From Rhodobiaceae bacterium (GTDB taxonomy: Bacteria; Pseudomonadota; Alphaproteobacteria; Rhizobiales; JANQQB01), in NCBI GenBank assembly GCA_028285165.1, contig JANQQB010000135.1, positions 1-32,396 on the forward strand: 32,396 nt of DNA, in the 5' to 3' direction. Both the position numbers and the translations under genes were made by a program. Every line of letters begins with the position of its first letter. Positions within the stretch are counted from its first letter, which is position 1. This document shows positions 1 through 7,552 of this stretch, one piece after another. Below the pieces are notes generated by a model. That model saw only the letters and a list, made by a program, of their open reading frames with translations, was not told where the DNA came from and did not search any database.

Positions 1-231
1 GCCGAATTGCGCATCGGTGGCATCGGCGACCCTTAGCAATTCGCGTCCGAGATCCGTCGGCGACAGGCCGCGCGCATGGCGCTGGAACAGCTTGGCACCG
101 AGCTGTGCTTCGAGCGCATCGATGTGCCGCGTGACCGTGGCGCGGTGGACGCCCAGGGTCCGGGCTGCGGCACTTATCGTGCCCAATCGGGCGACGTGGG
201 CGGCGGTTCGAATTTCATCCCAATTCTGCAT
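1..231 (-). CDS. LysR-family transcriptional regulator, N-terminal part (cut by window edge)
   Basis: The first 77 residues of a LysR-type regulator read on the minus strand from ATG at 231 and run off the window, so the effector-binding domain is not visible. Residues about 19-38 (SAAARTLGVHRATVTRHIDA) form the winged helix-turn-helix. They are followed by the family pattern LEAQLGAKLFQRHARGLSPT (40-59), the usual LysR wing region. The gene is divergent from the MATE exporter at 329 across a 97-bp gap, the classic LysR arrangement in which the regulator controls the adjacent gene and itself. The MATE exporter is therefore the inferred target; the ligand is unknown. Confidence 0.85.
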   Translation of the reverse strand, partial: MQNWDEIRTAAHVARLGTISAAARTLGVHRATVTRHIDALEAQLGAKLFQRHARGLSPTDLGRELLRVADATDAQFG

Positions 232-328
232 GTCGCAAAAACGCGCAGAGACTGCGCCTTTCGTAATCTGGTGAGCGAATACGCAACAATGAATATGCGG
301 TTTCTACGAATCGAACCAGAGCCATCCC
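232..328. promoter_or_regulatory. Divergent promoter region between LysR gene and MATE exporter
   Basis: This 97-bp spacer lies between two divergent starts. It contains TTCG-N12-CGAA (260-279), an imperfect dyad of the size LysR proteins use. A second pair, TTTCGTA (259-265) and TACGAA (305-310), also forms an inverted repeat. No clear -35/-10 pair was found. Assigning the dyad as the LysR site is inference from gene arrangement. Confidence 0.35.
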
Positions 329-1684
329 ATGCACCATGCGACACCGGCCCATACGCGCGACCTGCGGACGACACTTTCCGAAGTGGTGCCGATCCTGAGG
401 CTTGCGGTGCCGGTGGTGGTGGGTCTGGTCTCGGGGACGATGATGAGCGTGGTGGACACGCTGATGATTGCGCCCCTTGGCACGGACGCCCTTGCAGCCG
501 CGGGGTTGGCGACCAGCGCGCTCATCATCGTCTATTCCAGCCTGTTCGGTCTGATCTCAGTTGTTTCCGTTGCCGTCGCCGAGGCGAGAGGCGCCGCGGA
601 TGGGCCGCGCCTTTCCGGTCATGTCAAGAACGGCATGGTGCTGGCCGGCACAGCGGCCTGCGCGATCACGGCGATAATGATTGCCGCCTTTCCGGCGTTC
701 GGATTCCTCGTGCCGTCCCAGACGGTCGAGGATCTGCTGTTCCCCTACTGGTCCGTGATGGCCGTCATGCTGGTGCCCTATGCGCTGTTCGGCACCCTGC
801 GCGGCCTTTACAACGCCGTCGACAGACCATGGGTGGCCGTCTGGATTGCCTGCGCGGGCGTGGCGCTCAACATCCCCTTGAATTGGGCCCTGATCTATGG
901 CGCAGGCCTCGGTCTCGTCGGTGCGGGATATGCCAGCCTGCTCGCCAAGTGCGTTTCGTTGGCGTTGGCGATGTGGCACTGGCGTTCCGCACCCGGCATG
1001 GCCCCGTTTCGACACCCGACACCCTTTCGTCTCAGGACCATTGTCGGGCATGCCCGGGAAGGATGGACCGTCTCGCTCGGCAGTCTGGGCGAGGGGAGTG
1101 CCTATGCCTTTACCGGCCTGATGATGGCCGGGTTCGGCGCGGCCGCGCTGGCCGCCAACCAGGTGGTGCATTCGATCGCCGCCATCCTCTATATGGTCCC
1201 GCTGGGTATGACGGCGGCGGTCGCCATCAGGATGGGGCAGGCGGTCGGTTTGCGCCACGCGCATCGATTTCGCGCGATCTGGATGGCGGCCAACGGCATC
1301 GTCATGATCTGGGCGGCGTTGGTGTTCGGGCCATTGCTGGTGTTTCGGCATGACATTGCAAACCACCTGAGCGCCGATCCGGACGTGATTGCGCGCGCGG
1401 CACCGATGTTTGTCACCATGGCCTTGATTCAGTTCGCCGACGGTTTGCAATCGATCGCGCTCGGCGCCTTGCGCGGCCAGACCGACAACCGCGTGCCCAA
1501 CGCGATTTCGATTGCGGTCTACTGGTTTCTTGCGCTGCCGCTTGCCTACTTCGTCGGGTTCGTTCTCGGTTTTGGCCCGAACGGCTTGCTCGTCGGGTAC
1601 GCAATCGGCGTCATGGCGGCCGCAATAATCCTCCAGGCACGGCTGCGACAAAAACTGACGACAGCATCGCGACCGGGTGCGTGA
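329..1684 (+). CDS. MATE family efflux transporter
   Basis: A 451-aa polytopic inner-membrane protein of the MATE (NorM/DinF-like) class, which exports cationic drugs or metabolites in exchange for Na+ or H+. The length is normal for the family, which has 12 membrane helices in two halves. The N-terminal half opens with LRLAVPVVVGLVSGTMMSVV and then DTLMIAPLGTDALAAAG, the typical MATE helix 1-2 pattern. The second half repeats it with GWTVSLGSLGEGSAYAFTG and AANQVVHSIA. The ATG at 329 has only a weak ribosome binding site. It is divergent from a LysR gene, which probably regulates it. The substrate cannot be read from the sequence. Confidence 0.88.
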   Translation: MHHATPAHTRDLRTTLSEVVPILRLAVPVVVGLVSGTMMSVVDTLMIAPLGTDALAAAGLATSALIIVYSSLFGLISVVSVAVAEARGAADGPRLSGHVKNGMVLAGTAACAITAIMIAAFPAFGFLVPSQTVEDLLFPYWSVMAVMLVPYALFGTLRGLYNAVDRPWVAVWIACAGVALNIPLNWALIYGAGLGLVGAGYASLLAKCVSLALAMWHWRSAPGMAPFRHPTPFRLRTIVGHAREGWTVSLGSLGEGSAYAFTGLMMAGFGAAALAANQVVHSIAAILYMVPLGMTAAVAIRMGQAVGLRHAHRFRAIWMAANGIVMIWAALVFGPLLVFRHDIANHLSADPDVIARAAPMFVTMALIQFADGLQSIALGALRGQTDNRVPNAISIAVYWFLALPLAYFVGFVLGFGPNGLLVGYAIGVMAAAIILQARLRQKLTTASRPGA

Positions 1685-1865
1685 ACGGCCGGGACACGAC
1701 GGTGTCTGATATGCATTCGCTTCCATGGCGCACCGACGGCCTGTGGATTTCCGGACATCAGCTACCCAACCGGAATTTCCCGACTGTGAGCTTTGTCGTA
1801 TGCAACTCGTGACTTAACTTCCTGTTGGTTTGACGCCGCTCAACCGAGCATTCATAGGGAGGTCC

Positions 1866-3590
1866 ATGAAAAACCCCGACCGGCCTTGGACAGCGCTTTA
1901 CGGACCCGATGTGCGCGCCGATATCGGCGCGCCGTCCTATCGAAACCTGCCAGATCTGATCCATTCCGTTGCCGAGACCTATGGCACGGCCAAAGCGTTT
2001 ACCTGCTGCCTGCCGAATGGCATGAACGGCACACTCAGTTTCGAGCAGATCAATGAAATGTCCGACGCGCTGGCGGTTTATCTGCGAGAAGTCGCGGGAC
2101 TTTCGGCGGGTGACCGGGTTGCCGTGCAGATGCCCAATTGTCTCGGCTTTCCGATCGCGGCCTTCGGTATCCTGAAAGCCGGCTGTGTGCTGGTGAACGT
2201 CAATCCTCTCTACACTGCCGAGGAAATGGCCAAGCAGTTCGAGGACGCCGAACCGCACGCGCTGATCATCGTCGATATGTTTGCCGACAAGATCCCGGCG
2301 GCAACCCGCGGCCATCCCGTGCCCAATGTGATTATCACCCGGGTCGCGGAATTCTTTCCGGCCATGCCGAAGGGCATTGTCGGTCTGGTACAGAAATACT
2401 GGGACCGGTCGGTCAAACCGATCGAAGTGCCGCACATCCGGCTGCCGGACGCCCTGGACGCCGGACGCGGCCACATCGCCGCAGATCGGATCGAGGTGCA
2501 TGGCTACCACCAGTCCATAACGACCGACGACATTGCCGTGCTGCAATATACCGGCGGCACGACCGGCGTGCCGAAGGGCGCCATGCTGACGCACGGCAAC
2601 CTGATCCTGAACACGGAACAGGCGATCGAGCTGTTTGGCGGCGACCTGGACAAGGGACGCGAAGTGATCCTGACCGCCTTGCCGCTCTACCACATCTTCG
2701 CGTTCACCGTGAATTTCATGACCTTTTACCGGCTGGGCGCGCGCAATATCCTGATCCCGAACCCGCGACCGCTCTCGAACCTGAAACGCGCCTTTGAGAA
2801 TTACAGGATCACCTGGATGAGCGGCGTCAACACCCTCTTCAACGGACTGAGCCATGAACTCTGGTTTCTCGACTCGCCGCCCCGGCATATGAAATTCGCC
2901 GGCGCCGGCGGCATGGCCCTGCAATCGTCCGTGGCCGCGCGCTGGCGGGAGATTACCGGGACAGAAGTCATGCAAGGCTACGGGCTTACGGAAACCTCGC
3001 CCGTGGTGACGTTCGAGCCCCCCGGCAAGACGCGCGCGGGCACGATCGGCATTCCGGTTCCATCGACCGAGGTGGCGTGTTTCGGCGACGAGGGAGGCCC
3101 CTTGCCGCTGGGAGAAACCGGTGAGATCGGCGTCCGCGGCCCGCAGGTGATGAAGGGCTATTGGAAGAAGCCCGATGAGACGGCAAAGGTCATGAACGGA
3201 GCGTGGTTTCTCACCGGCGATATCGGCGTCATGGACGACGACGGTTATGTCCGTATCGTCGATCGCAAGAAAGACCTGGTCTGTGTGTCCGGCTTCAACG
3301 TCTATCCCAATGAAGTGGAGGACGTGCTGGCCGCCCATCCGGCCGTCCTGGATGCGGCGGTGATCGGTGTGCCCGACGCGTCCACCGGCGAGGCGGTGAA
3401 AGCCTTTATCGTCAGCGGTGACCCAAGCCTCGATGCCGACGCCTTGCGCGCCTATTGCAAGGAGCACCTGACCGGTTACAAAGTGCCGAAACAGGTGGAA
3501 TTCCGGGACGACTTGCCGAAATCCAATGTCGGCAAGACCTTGCGTAAAGACCTGCGCGCCGAGGATCCGGCGCGACCGGCAGCGGAATGA
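1866..3590 (+). CDS. Long-chain fatty acid--CoA ligase (FadD-like AMP-forming acyl-CoA synthetase)
   Basis: A 574-aa ANL-superfamily enzyme that activates a carboxylic acid with ATP to an acyl-adenylate and then to acyl-CoA. The P-loop YTGGTTGVPKG lies at 228-238, the YGLTE adenylate-binding motif at 372-376 and the TGD motif at 450-452. The hinge region is DRKKDLVCVSGFNVYP (466-481), and the catalytic lysine is K557 in PKSNVGKTLR. The length is close to FadD of E. coli (about 561 aa). The start was chosen at 1866 because AGGGAGG lies just upstream; an earlier in-frame start lacks this. The BASS transporter begins 6 nt after the stop, so the two are probably co-transcribed. FadD proteins also act on aromatic, terpenoid or sterol acids, so the exact substrate is open. 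Confidence 0.88.
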   Translation: MKNPDRPWTALYGPDVRADIGAPSYRNLPDLIHSVAETYGTAKAFTCCLPNGMNGTLSFEQINEMSDALAVYLREVAGLSAGDRVAVQMPNCLGFPIAAFGILKAGCVLVNVNPLYTAEEMAKQFEDAEPHALIIVDMFADKIPAATRGHPVPNVIITRVAEFFPAMPKGIVGLVQKYWDRSVKPIEVPHIRLPDALDAGRGHIAADRIEVHGYHQSITTDDIAVLQYTGGTTGVPKGAMLTHGNLILNTEQAIELFGGDLDKGREVILTALPLYHIFAFTVNFMTFYRLGARNILIPNPRPLSNLKRAFENYRITWMSGVNTLFNGLSHELWFLDSPPRHMKFAGAGGMALQSSVAARWREITGTEVMQGYGLTETSPVVTFEPPGKTRAGTIGIPVPSTEVACFGDEGGPLPLGETGEIGVRGPQVMKGYWKKPDETAKVMNGAWFLTGDIGVMDDDGYVRIVDRKKDLVCVSGFNVYPNEVEDVLAAHPAVLDAAVIGVPDASTGEAVKAFIVSGDPSLDADALRAYCKEHLTGYKVPKQVEFRDDLPKSNVGKTLRKDLRAEDPARPAAE

Positions 3591-3596
3591 AGCGGC

Positions 3597-4478
3597 ATGG
3601 TCGGAGCATTTGAACAGGCCCTGCTGGCACTGATGATCTTCGTCATCATGCTCGGCATGGGCGCCTCGCTCACGCCCCGGGACTTCTACCTGGCGCTGAA
3701 GCGGCCGCAGGGTTTGGCCATCGGGTTGATGTCCCAGTACGGCTTCATGCCGTTCATCGGCTTTCTGCTGATCATGGTGCTTCCGCTCACTCCAGCGCTT
3801 GCCATCGGCGTGCTGATTATGGCCTGCATGCCGGGCGGCACGACCTCGAACATCTTCACCTATTTCTCCAAGGGCAATCTCGCCCTGTCTGTGCTTATGA
3901 CGGTGACGTCGACTGTGTTCGGCGTGGTGCTGATCCCGCTCATCCTGGTGCTCTATGCTGCAGCACTCGACTTGCAGATCCCGCGTGAAAACATCATCGC
4001 CACGCTCATCCTGCTGCTCGTACCCGTAGCGATCGGCATGATCCTGCGCCGGCTGAACGCCAATGTGGGGGCCGTGACGGAGTTCATGGGCTCGGTGCTG
4101 GCGCTCTTCTTCATCGCGTTCATCGCGCTGAGTTGGGTGCCGCGCAATTGGGAGTTCTTGATGACCACGACGCCTGACACCTATGTGGCCGCCATCGGTC
4201 TGGGTCTGTTCGGCATCGCAATCGGCTACGGCTTTGCACGCCTGTTGCGATTGCACCCGCGCAATGCACGGACCGTTGCGCTAGAGACCGGCATCCAGAA
4301 CGGCCCGCTCGCCATTGCCATCATCGCGTTCACATTCGCCGGCGACGAAGCGCAGAGCTATATGGCGGTTCCGGCGCTCTATGCCCTGTTCATCGTCATT
4401 ACTTCGACCCTGGTAACGCTGGTCTTCCGTCGGGCCAACACGGCGGCAGAGCAGAAACTGCCGGATGGCTTGCTCTGA
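3597..4478 (+). CDS. Bile acid:sodium symporter (BASS) family transporter
   Basis: A 293-aa hydrophobic protein with the BASS fold signature: successive membrane helices and the conserved stretch MACMPGGTTSNIFTYFSKGN followed by LALSVLMTVTSTV, which forms the crossover helices that bind Na+ and substrate. The second repeat has LETGIQNGPLAIAIIAFTF. Members import organic anions such as bile acids, pyruvate or pantoate-like acids with sodium. The start is 6 nt downstream of the acyl-CoA ligase stop, which implies translational coupling in one operon. A joint role, import of a carboxylate followed by CoA activation, is inferred from this linkage alone. Confidence 0.85.
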   Translation: MVGAFEQALLALMIFVIMLGMGASLTPRDFYLALKRPQGLAIGLMSQYGFMPFIGFLLIMVLPLTPALAIGVLIMACMPGGTTSNIFTYFSKGNLALSVLMTVTSTVFGVVLIPLILVLYAAALDLQIPRENIIATLILLLVPVAIGMILRRLNANVGAVTEFMGSVLALFFIAFIALSWVPRNWEFLMTTTPDTYVAAIGLGLFGIAIGYGFARLLRLHPRNARTVALETGIQNGPLAIAIIAFTFAGDEAQSYMAVPALYALFIVITSTLVTLVFRRANTAAEQKLPDGLL

Positions 4479-5006
4479 CACGTCTATCGGGGCAGGGCAG
4501 GGGCCGGCGTTTCAGACACCGCCATTTGGAACGCAACCTTTCTTCTGACAGGCCGCCGGCTTGCAGGCTCTGGGGTCCAGCATCACACAATGCTCTATTC
4601 GGCTGAGAAAATCGACCGGCCGGACAATTCGACCGCAGACGGTCGCCCGAAACGCTCCGTCGCCGGTTCCTTCACTGGCCCAAGGGTGTCCGAACCGACA
4701 AAACCATGCCTGCGATCATGATGTTTAGCATTCGCGAGAACGTCTCGACTCTCCTGGACCGCCTCGGAACCGATATTGCCTTCATTGCCCCGGATGGATC
4801 TCATCCTCTGGGCGCGTTCTTTCGGGGATCGGCGTAGCGAGACGCTTTTGTCCAAGCGCGTCTTCTACCGGTTTCCGTAGCGTCGGATCGGCATTTTTGT
4901 TCGCGCCGAACGAGATATCCTCCACTCACCAATTCGCACTTCTTTTCAACGACATGCGAACCGTGCGGATAGTCACCGCACTTGGCGGATTCTGCTTTCG
5001 CCAATT
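4479..5006. other. Long non-coding gap before the phosphate transporter
   Basis: About 530 nt hold no gene that can be supported. Two short plus-strand ORFs exist, about 43 aa from ATG 4590 and about 39 aa ending with TAG near 4839. Neither has a ribosome binding site or a recognisable domain. Minus-strand ORFs of 63-86 aa overlap each other and look random. No terminator with a T-tract was seen after the BASS gene. The region may be decayed coding sequence or a long regulatory leader. Confidence 0.5.
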
Positions 5007-5024
5007 CTGACAGCCATCTGTCAC
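5007..5024 (+). promoter_or_regulatory. Pho-box-like site (also a perfect palindrome)
   Basis: CTGACAGCCATCTGTCAC has the 7-4-7 layout of a PhoB box (CTGTCAT-N4-CTGTCAT). The second repeat matches 6 of 7 bases and the first 5 of 7. It lies 106 nt before the chosen start of a Na/Pi cotransporter, where PhoB control would be expected. The core TGACAG-CCAT-CTGTCA is also a perfect inverted repeat, so a different dimeric regulator could bind here instead. Confidence 0.45.
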
Positions 5025-5130
5025 ACGGTCGAAACACGCTCCGATTAGACGTGCAGCGGTTGGTTGCCGTGCATCCATCTTCGAGTGGGTGCCGTTCAAA
5101 CGCATGGCGTTCACAGATGGGGTCGGATCA

Positions 5131-6294
5131 ATGACAACGACAACCACGGAGTTTGAAAGCCAGTCCTCCAGTTCAAGCTGGATCCAGTGGTTCCTCGTCC
5201 TCGGCCTGGTCTATCTGCTGCTCGTTGCCGTCGCGATGATCGGCACCGGCTTCAAGGCAGCGGCCGGCAGTCAGGCGAAGGAACTCTTCGCTTTCGCCAG
5301 CAACCCGATAACCGGGGTGATCGTCGGTACGATCGCGACCGCGCTGATCCAGTCCTCCAGCACTGTCACATCGATCATCGTCGGCCTCGTCGCCGGTGGC
5401 CTGCCCGTCAGCATTGCGATCCCGATGATCATGGGCGCCAACATGGGCACGACGATCACCAACACCATCGTCAGCCTTGGACATGTGCGAAAGGGCGAGG
5501 AGTTCCGCCGGGCGTTCTCGGCCGCCACCGTCCATGACTTCTTCAATCTTTTAAGCATTCTGATCTTCCTGCCTCTGGAAATCATGTTCGGTTTCCTTCA
5601 GCGGATTGGCGAATATCTCGCCGACCTGATGGTCGGCGGAGAATCCATGTCGGTGAAGGGATTCAACTTCATCAAGCCGCTCGTGAAGCCTCCCGTCGAT
5701 ACGCTGAAGGATGTGTTCCACGGCATCGGCGCCAGCGATCTGGTCATGGGGATCGCCTTCATCATCCTGGGCATTGCGCTGATTTTCGCGGTCATCACCT
5801 ATATCGGCAAGCTCTTGAAAGTCCTCATGGTGGGCCGGGCCAAGACGATCCTGCACGCCGCGGTCGGGCGCGGCCCGATCGCCGGCATCTTTTCCGGAAC
5901 CGCAATTACCGTCCTCGTCCAGTCGTCCTCAACGACCACGAGCCTGGTCGTTCCCCTTGCCGGGAGCGGTGTGTTCAGCCTCAAGCAGGTCTATCCGTTC
6001 ACGCTCGGGGCCAATATCGGCACCTGCATCACGGCCTTGCTCGCCGCGACCGCCGTCGATGGCAGCAATGCGGTATTCGCCCTGCAGATCGCGCTCGTGC
6101 ATTTCACCTACAACCTGATCGGCGTCATCGTCATCTACGGTCTGCCGTTCACACGGAATCTGCCCATTCGAGCCGCCGAATGGCTTGCCGGTCTGGCCAT
6201 GCAGAACAAGCTCTACGTCGCGGCCTATATCGGCACTGTTTTCTTCATTTTCCCCATCGTCCTGATTGGCGTAAGCCAGTTGATGGGCTGGTGA
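5131..6294 (+). CDS. Na/Pi cotransporter family protein (PNaS, NptA-like)
   Basis: A 387-aa inner-membrane protein that couples inorganic phosphate to sodium movement. The two inverted halves each carry the hallmark QSSST motif, at residues 74-78 (ALIQSSSTVTS) and 264-268 (VLVQSSSTTTS). Each is followed by a glycine-rich GAN segment (MGANMGTTITNT and LGANIGTCITA). The PhoU-like tail found in some relatives is absent. The start at 5131 follows GGGGTCGG and gives a Ser/Thr-rich N-terminus; in-frame ATGs at 5089 and 5104 are alternatives. A Pho-box-like site upstream suggests induction under phosphate limitation. Two small genes follow closely. In some bacteria such proteins export rather than import phosphate. 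Confidence 0.88.
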   Translation: MTTTTTEFESQSSSSSWIQWFLVLGLVYLLLVAVAMIGTGFKAAAGSQAKELFAFASNPITGVIVGTIATALIQSSSTVTSIIVGLVAGGLPVSIAIPMIMGANMGTTITNTIVSLGHVRKGEEFRRAFSAATVHDFFNLLSILIFLPLEIMFGFLQRIGEYLADLMVGGESMSVKGFNFIKPLVKPPVDTLKDVFHGIGASDLVMGIAFIILGIALIFAVITYIGKLLKVLMVGRAKTILHAAVGRGPIAGIFSGTAITVLVQSSSTTTSLVVPLAGSGVFSLKQVYPFTLGANIGTCITALLAATAVDGSNAVFALQIALVHFTYNLIGVIVIYGLPFTRNLPIRAAEWLAGLAMQNKLYVAAYIGTVFFIFPIVLIGVSQLMGW

Positions 6295-6311
6295 AGCCGG
6301 AGGATCGGACC

Positions 6312-6566
6312 ATGAGCGAGTTTAAGGATCGACGCGAAGCCCTCGAAGCAAAGATCAGCGATCTGGAAGTCACGCTGGCAAATCTGAAAAGCCAACTCAA
6401 AGCCGAGACCGAACGCGAGCAGCACAACGCCATCGACCGGCTGGAGGAATATCTGGGCGATATCGATAACAAGCACGCCAACCTTCAGGATTTCTGGAAA
6501 GTGCTGCGCGAGGAAATCAAGGACCTGTTCAGCAGCGGCTCGAATGCGACCGGAAAAGACCGATGA
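6312..6566 (+). CDS. Small coiled-coil protein in the Na/Pi operon
   Basis: An 84-aa, highly charged cytoplasmic protein. Residues about 5-45 (KDRREALEAKISDLEVTLAN and onward) show heptad spacing of hydrophobic residues, so a coiled coil is likely. There is no signal peptide or membrane segment. A clear GGAGG ribosome binding site lies just upstream of ATG 6312, 17 nt after the cotransporter stop. The stop overlaps the next gene's ATG as ATGA. I do not recognise a named family. Tight coupling with a phosphate transporter upstream and a secreted protein downstream suggests it serves the same process, possibly as an adaptor or regulator of the transporter, but this is inference from position only. 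Confidence 0.75.
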   Translation: MSEFKDRREALEAKISDLEVTLANLKSQLKAETEREQHNAIDRLEEYLGDIDNKHANLQDFWKVLREEIKDLFSSGSNATGKDR

Positions 6567-7141
6567 AACACACTCTGTCCAAGTGCATTATCCCGGCCGC
6601 CCTGGCGATTGCGCTGATGCATTCCGGGGCCATTGCAGGCGTCGAAGAGAGCGTCGATTTATCCGAAGTCCCCGCGGAGGTGATGAAGGTCGCGCAGGCA
6701 AACCTGGAGAACCTTCGGCTCGCCACTGACACGCCGGGCCCGGTGGATGATGGCAGCGTCATCGACGACAACATCGTCATCGTCTACGAGGAACTCGGCG
6801 ACGTGACGCTGGTCAGCGCCAACACCGAGACCGAGGACGACGGCAGTTTCGTCTACGAAATCCAGGGCACGGTCGCCGATGGTCGCCGGATCGAAATCGA
6901 TCTCGATCCGAACGCGAATGTCCAGGAGATCGAAATCGAGTTCATGATCGAAGACGTACCGGGCGCGGTCCTGAAATCGATCGAAACGCGCATGCCGGGT
7001 TTCGCGCCGGAATTCATCGAAGCCAGCCATTCACCGAGCATGCAGGTGATCGGCTATGAGTTCGTCGGCACAATGGGCGGCGAAACGATGGACATCGAAG
7101 TCTCCGCCGACGGCAGAAACATCGTTGTTGCCGATCAGTAG
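6563..7141 (+). CDS. Secreted PepSY-like domain protein
   Basis: A 192-aa protein with a Sec signal peptide (residues 1-25, ending SGAIA) and a very acidic mature part. The stretch FVYEIQGTVADGRRIEIDLD resembles the PepSY pattern in which a YE-x-G strand is followed by DG-x-x-x-E-x-x-D. A second similar unit ends the protein (IGYEFVGTMGGETMDIEVSA followed by DGR). PepSY proteins are periplasmic and often inhibit proteases or bind metals. It starts on the ATGA overlap with the coiled-coil gene, so the two are translationally coupled. Its acidic surface could bind cations. The exact role is unknown, and the family call is from pattern only. Confidence 0.7.
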   Translation: MKHTLSKCIIPAALAIALMHSGAIAGVEESVDLSEVPAEVMKVAQANLENLRLATDTPGPVDDGSVIDDNIVIVYEELGDVTLVSANTETEDDGSFVYEIQGTVADGRRIEIDLDPNANVQEIEIEFMIEDVPGAVLKSIETRMPGFAPEFIEASHSPSMQVIGYEFVGTMGGETMDIEVSADGRNIVVADQ

Positions 7142-7552
7142 GCCAACCATCCTTCAGGTTACAGCAAGTCGAACAGAACGGTTTCGGTTCGGACCTGTTT
7201 AACCTGCCCGATCCGATGTCTGTCGGTGGCACGTAGAGGCTTTGGTGCCGGCAGCAACGCTGGCTTCAACATCACCGACGATCAGGAAAGACCGGGCAAA
7301 ATTCTCGTGGCGTGTCCGGTGTCGCGAGGGCGCTTGAGGTGCTCGCCGAAATGAAGTACGCCATGGGTTCCTGAATTGGAGCTTTTATGTCCCGGTGAAG
7401 TGGGAAGGCCACGGCAGGCCTTCCGATGCAAAATCGACCGAATTTCCGCGTTGCCAAGGCCTTCTTGGTGCGGCGGCCGATCTGCGATTTCAGACATTTC
7501 TGACACTTCGGGCCCAATCGCTGCTTGTGGCCGACATGAAAGCCGATCCCCA
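7142..7552. other. Unexplained 411-nt gap with a perfect hairpin
   Basis: No supported gene lies here. The frame of rsgA is open back to 7376, but that extension has no homologous look and no ribosome binding site. At 7403-7424, GGAAGGCC and GGCCTTCC form a perfect 8-bp stem around ACGGCA, with no T-tract after it, so it is not an obvious terminator. Minus-strand ORFs of 74 and 93 aa occupy 7272-7553 in different frames without recognisable motifs. The stretch may be a decayed repeat or insertion sequence. Confidence 0.4.

Noticed and set aside
557-1726. 389-aa minus-strand ORF opposite the MATE gene
   Set aside because: Shadow ORF in GC-rich DNA; no recognisable motif, while the plus-strand protein matches MATE throughout.
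1758-4256. 832-aa minus-strand ORF opposite the acyl-CoA ligase and BASS genes
   Set aside because: It is a shadow of two clearly conserved plus-strand genes; its product is His/Arg/Gln-rich with no domain.
7376-7552. 59-codon N-terminal extension of the rsgA frame
   Set aside because: Not family-like and without a ribosome binding site; ATG 7553 gives a normal RsgA N-terminus.
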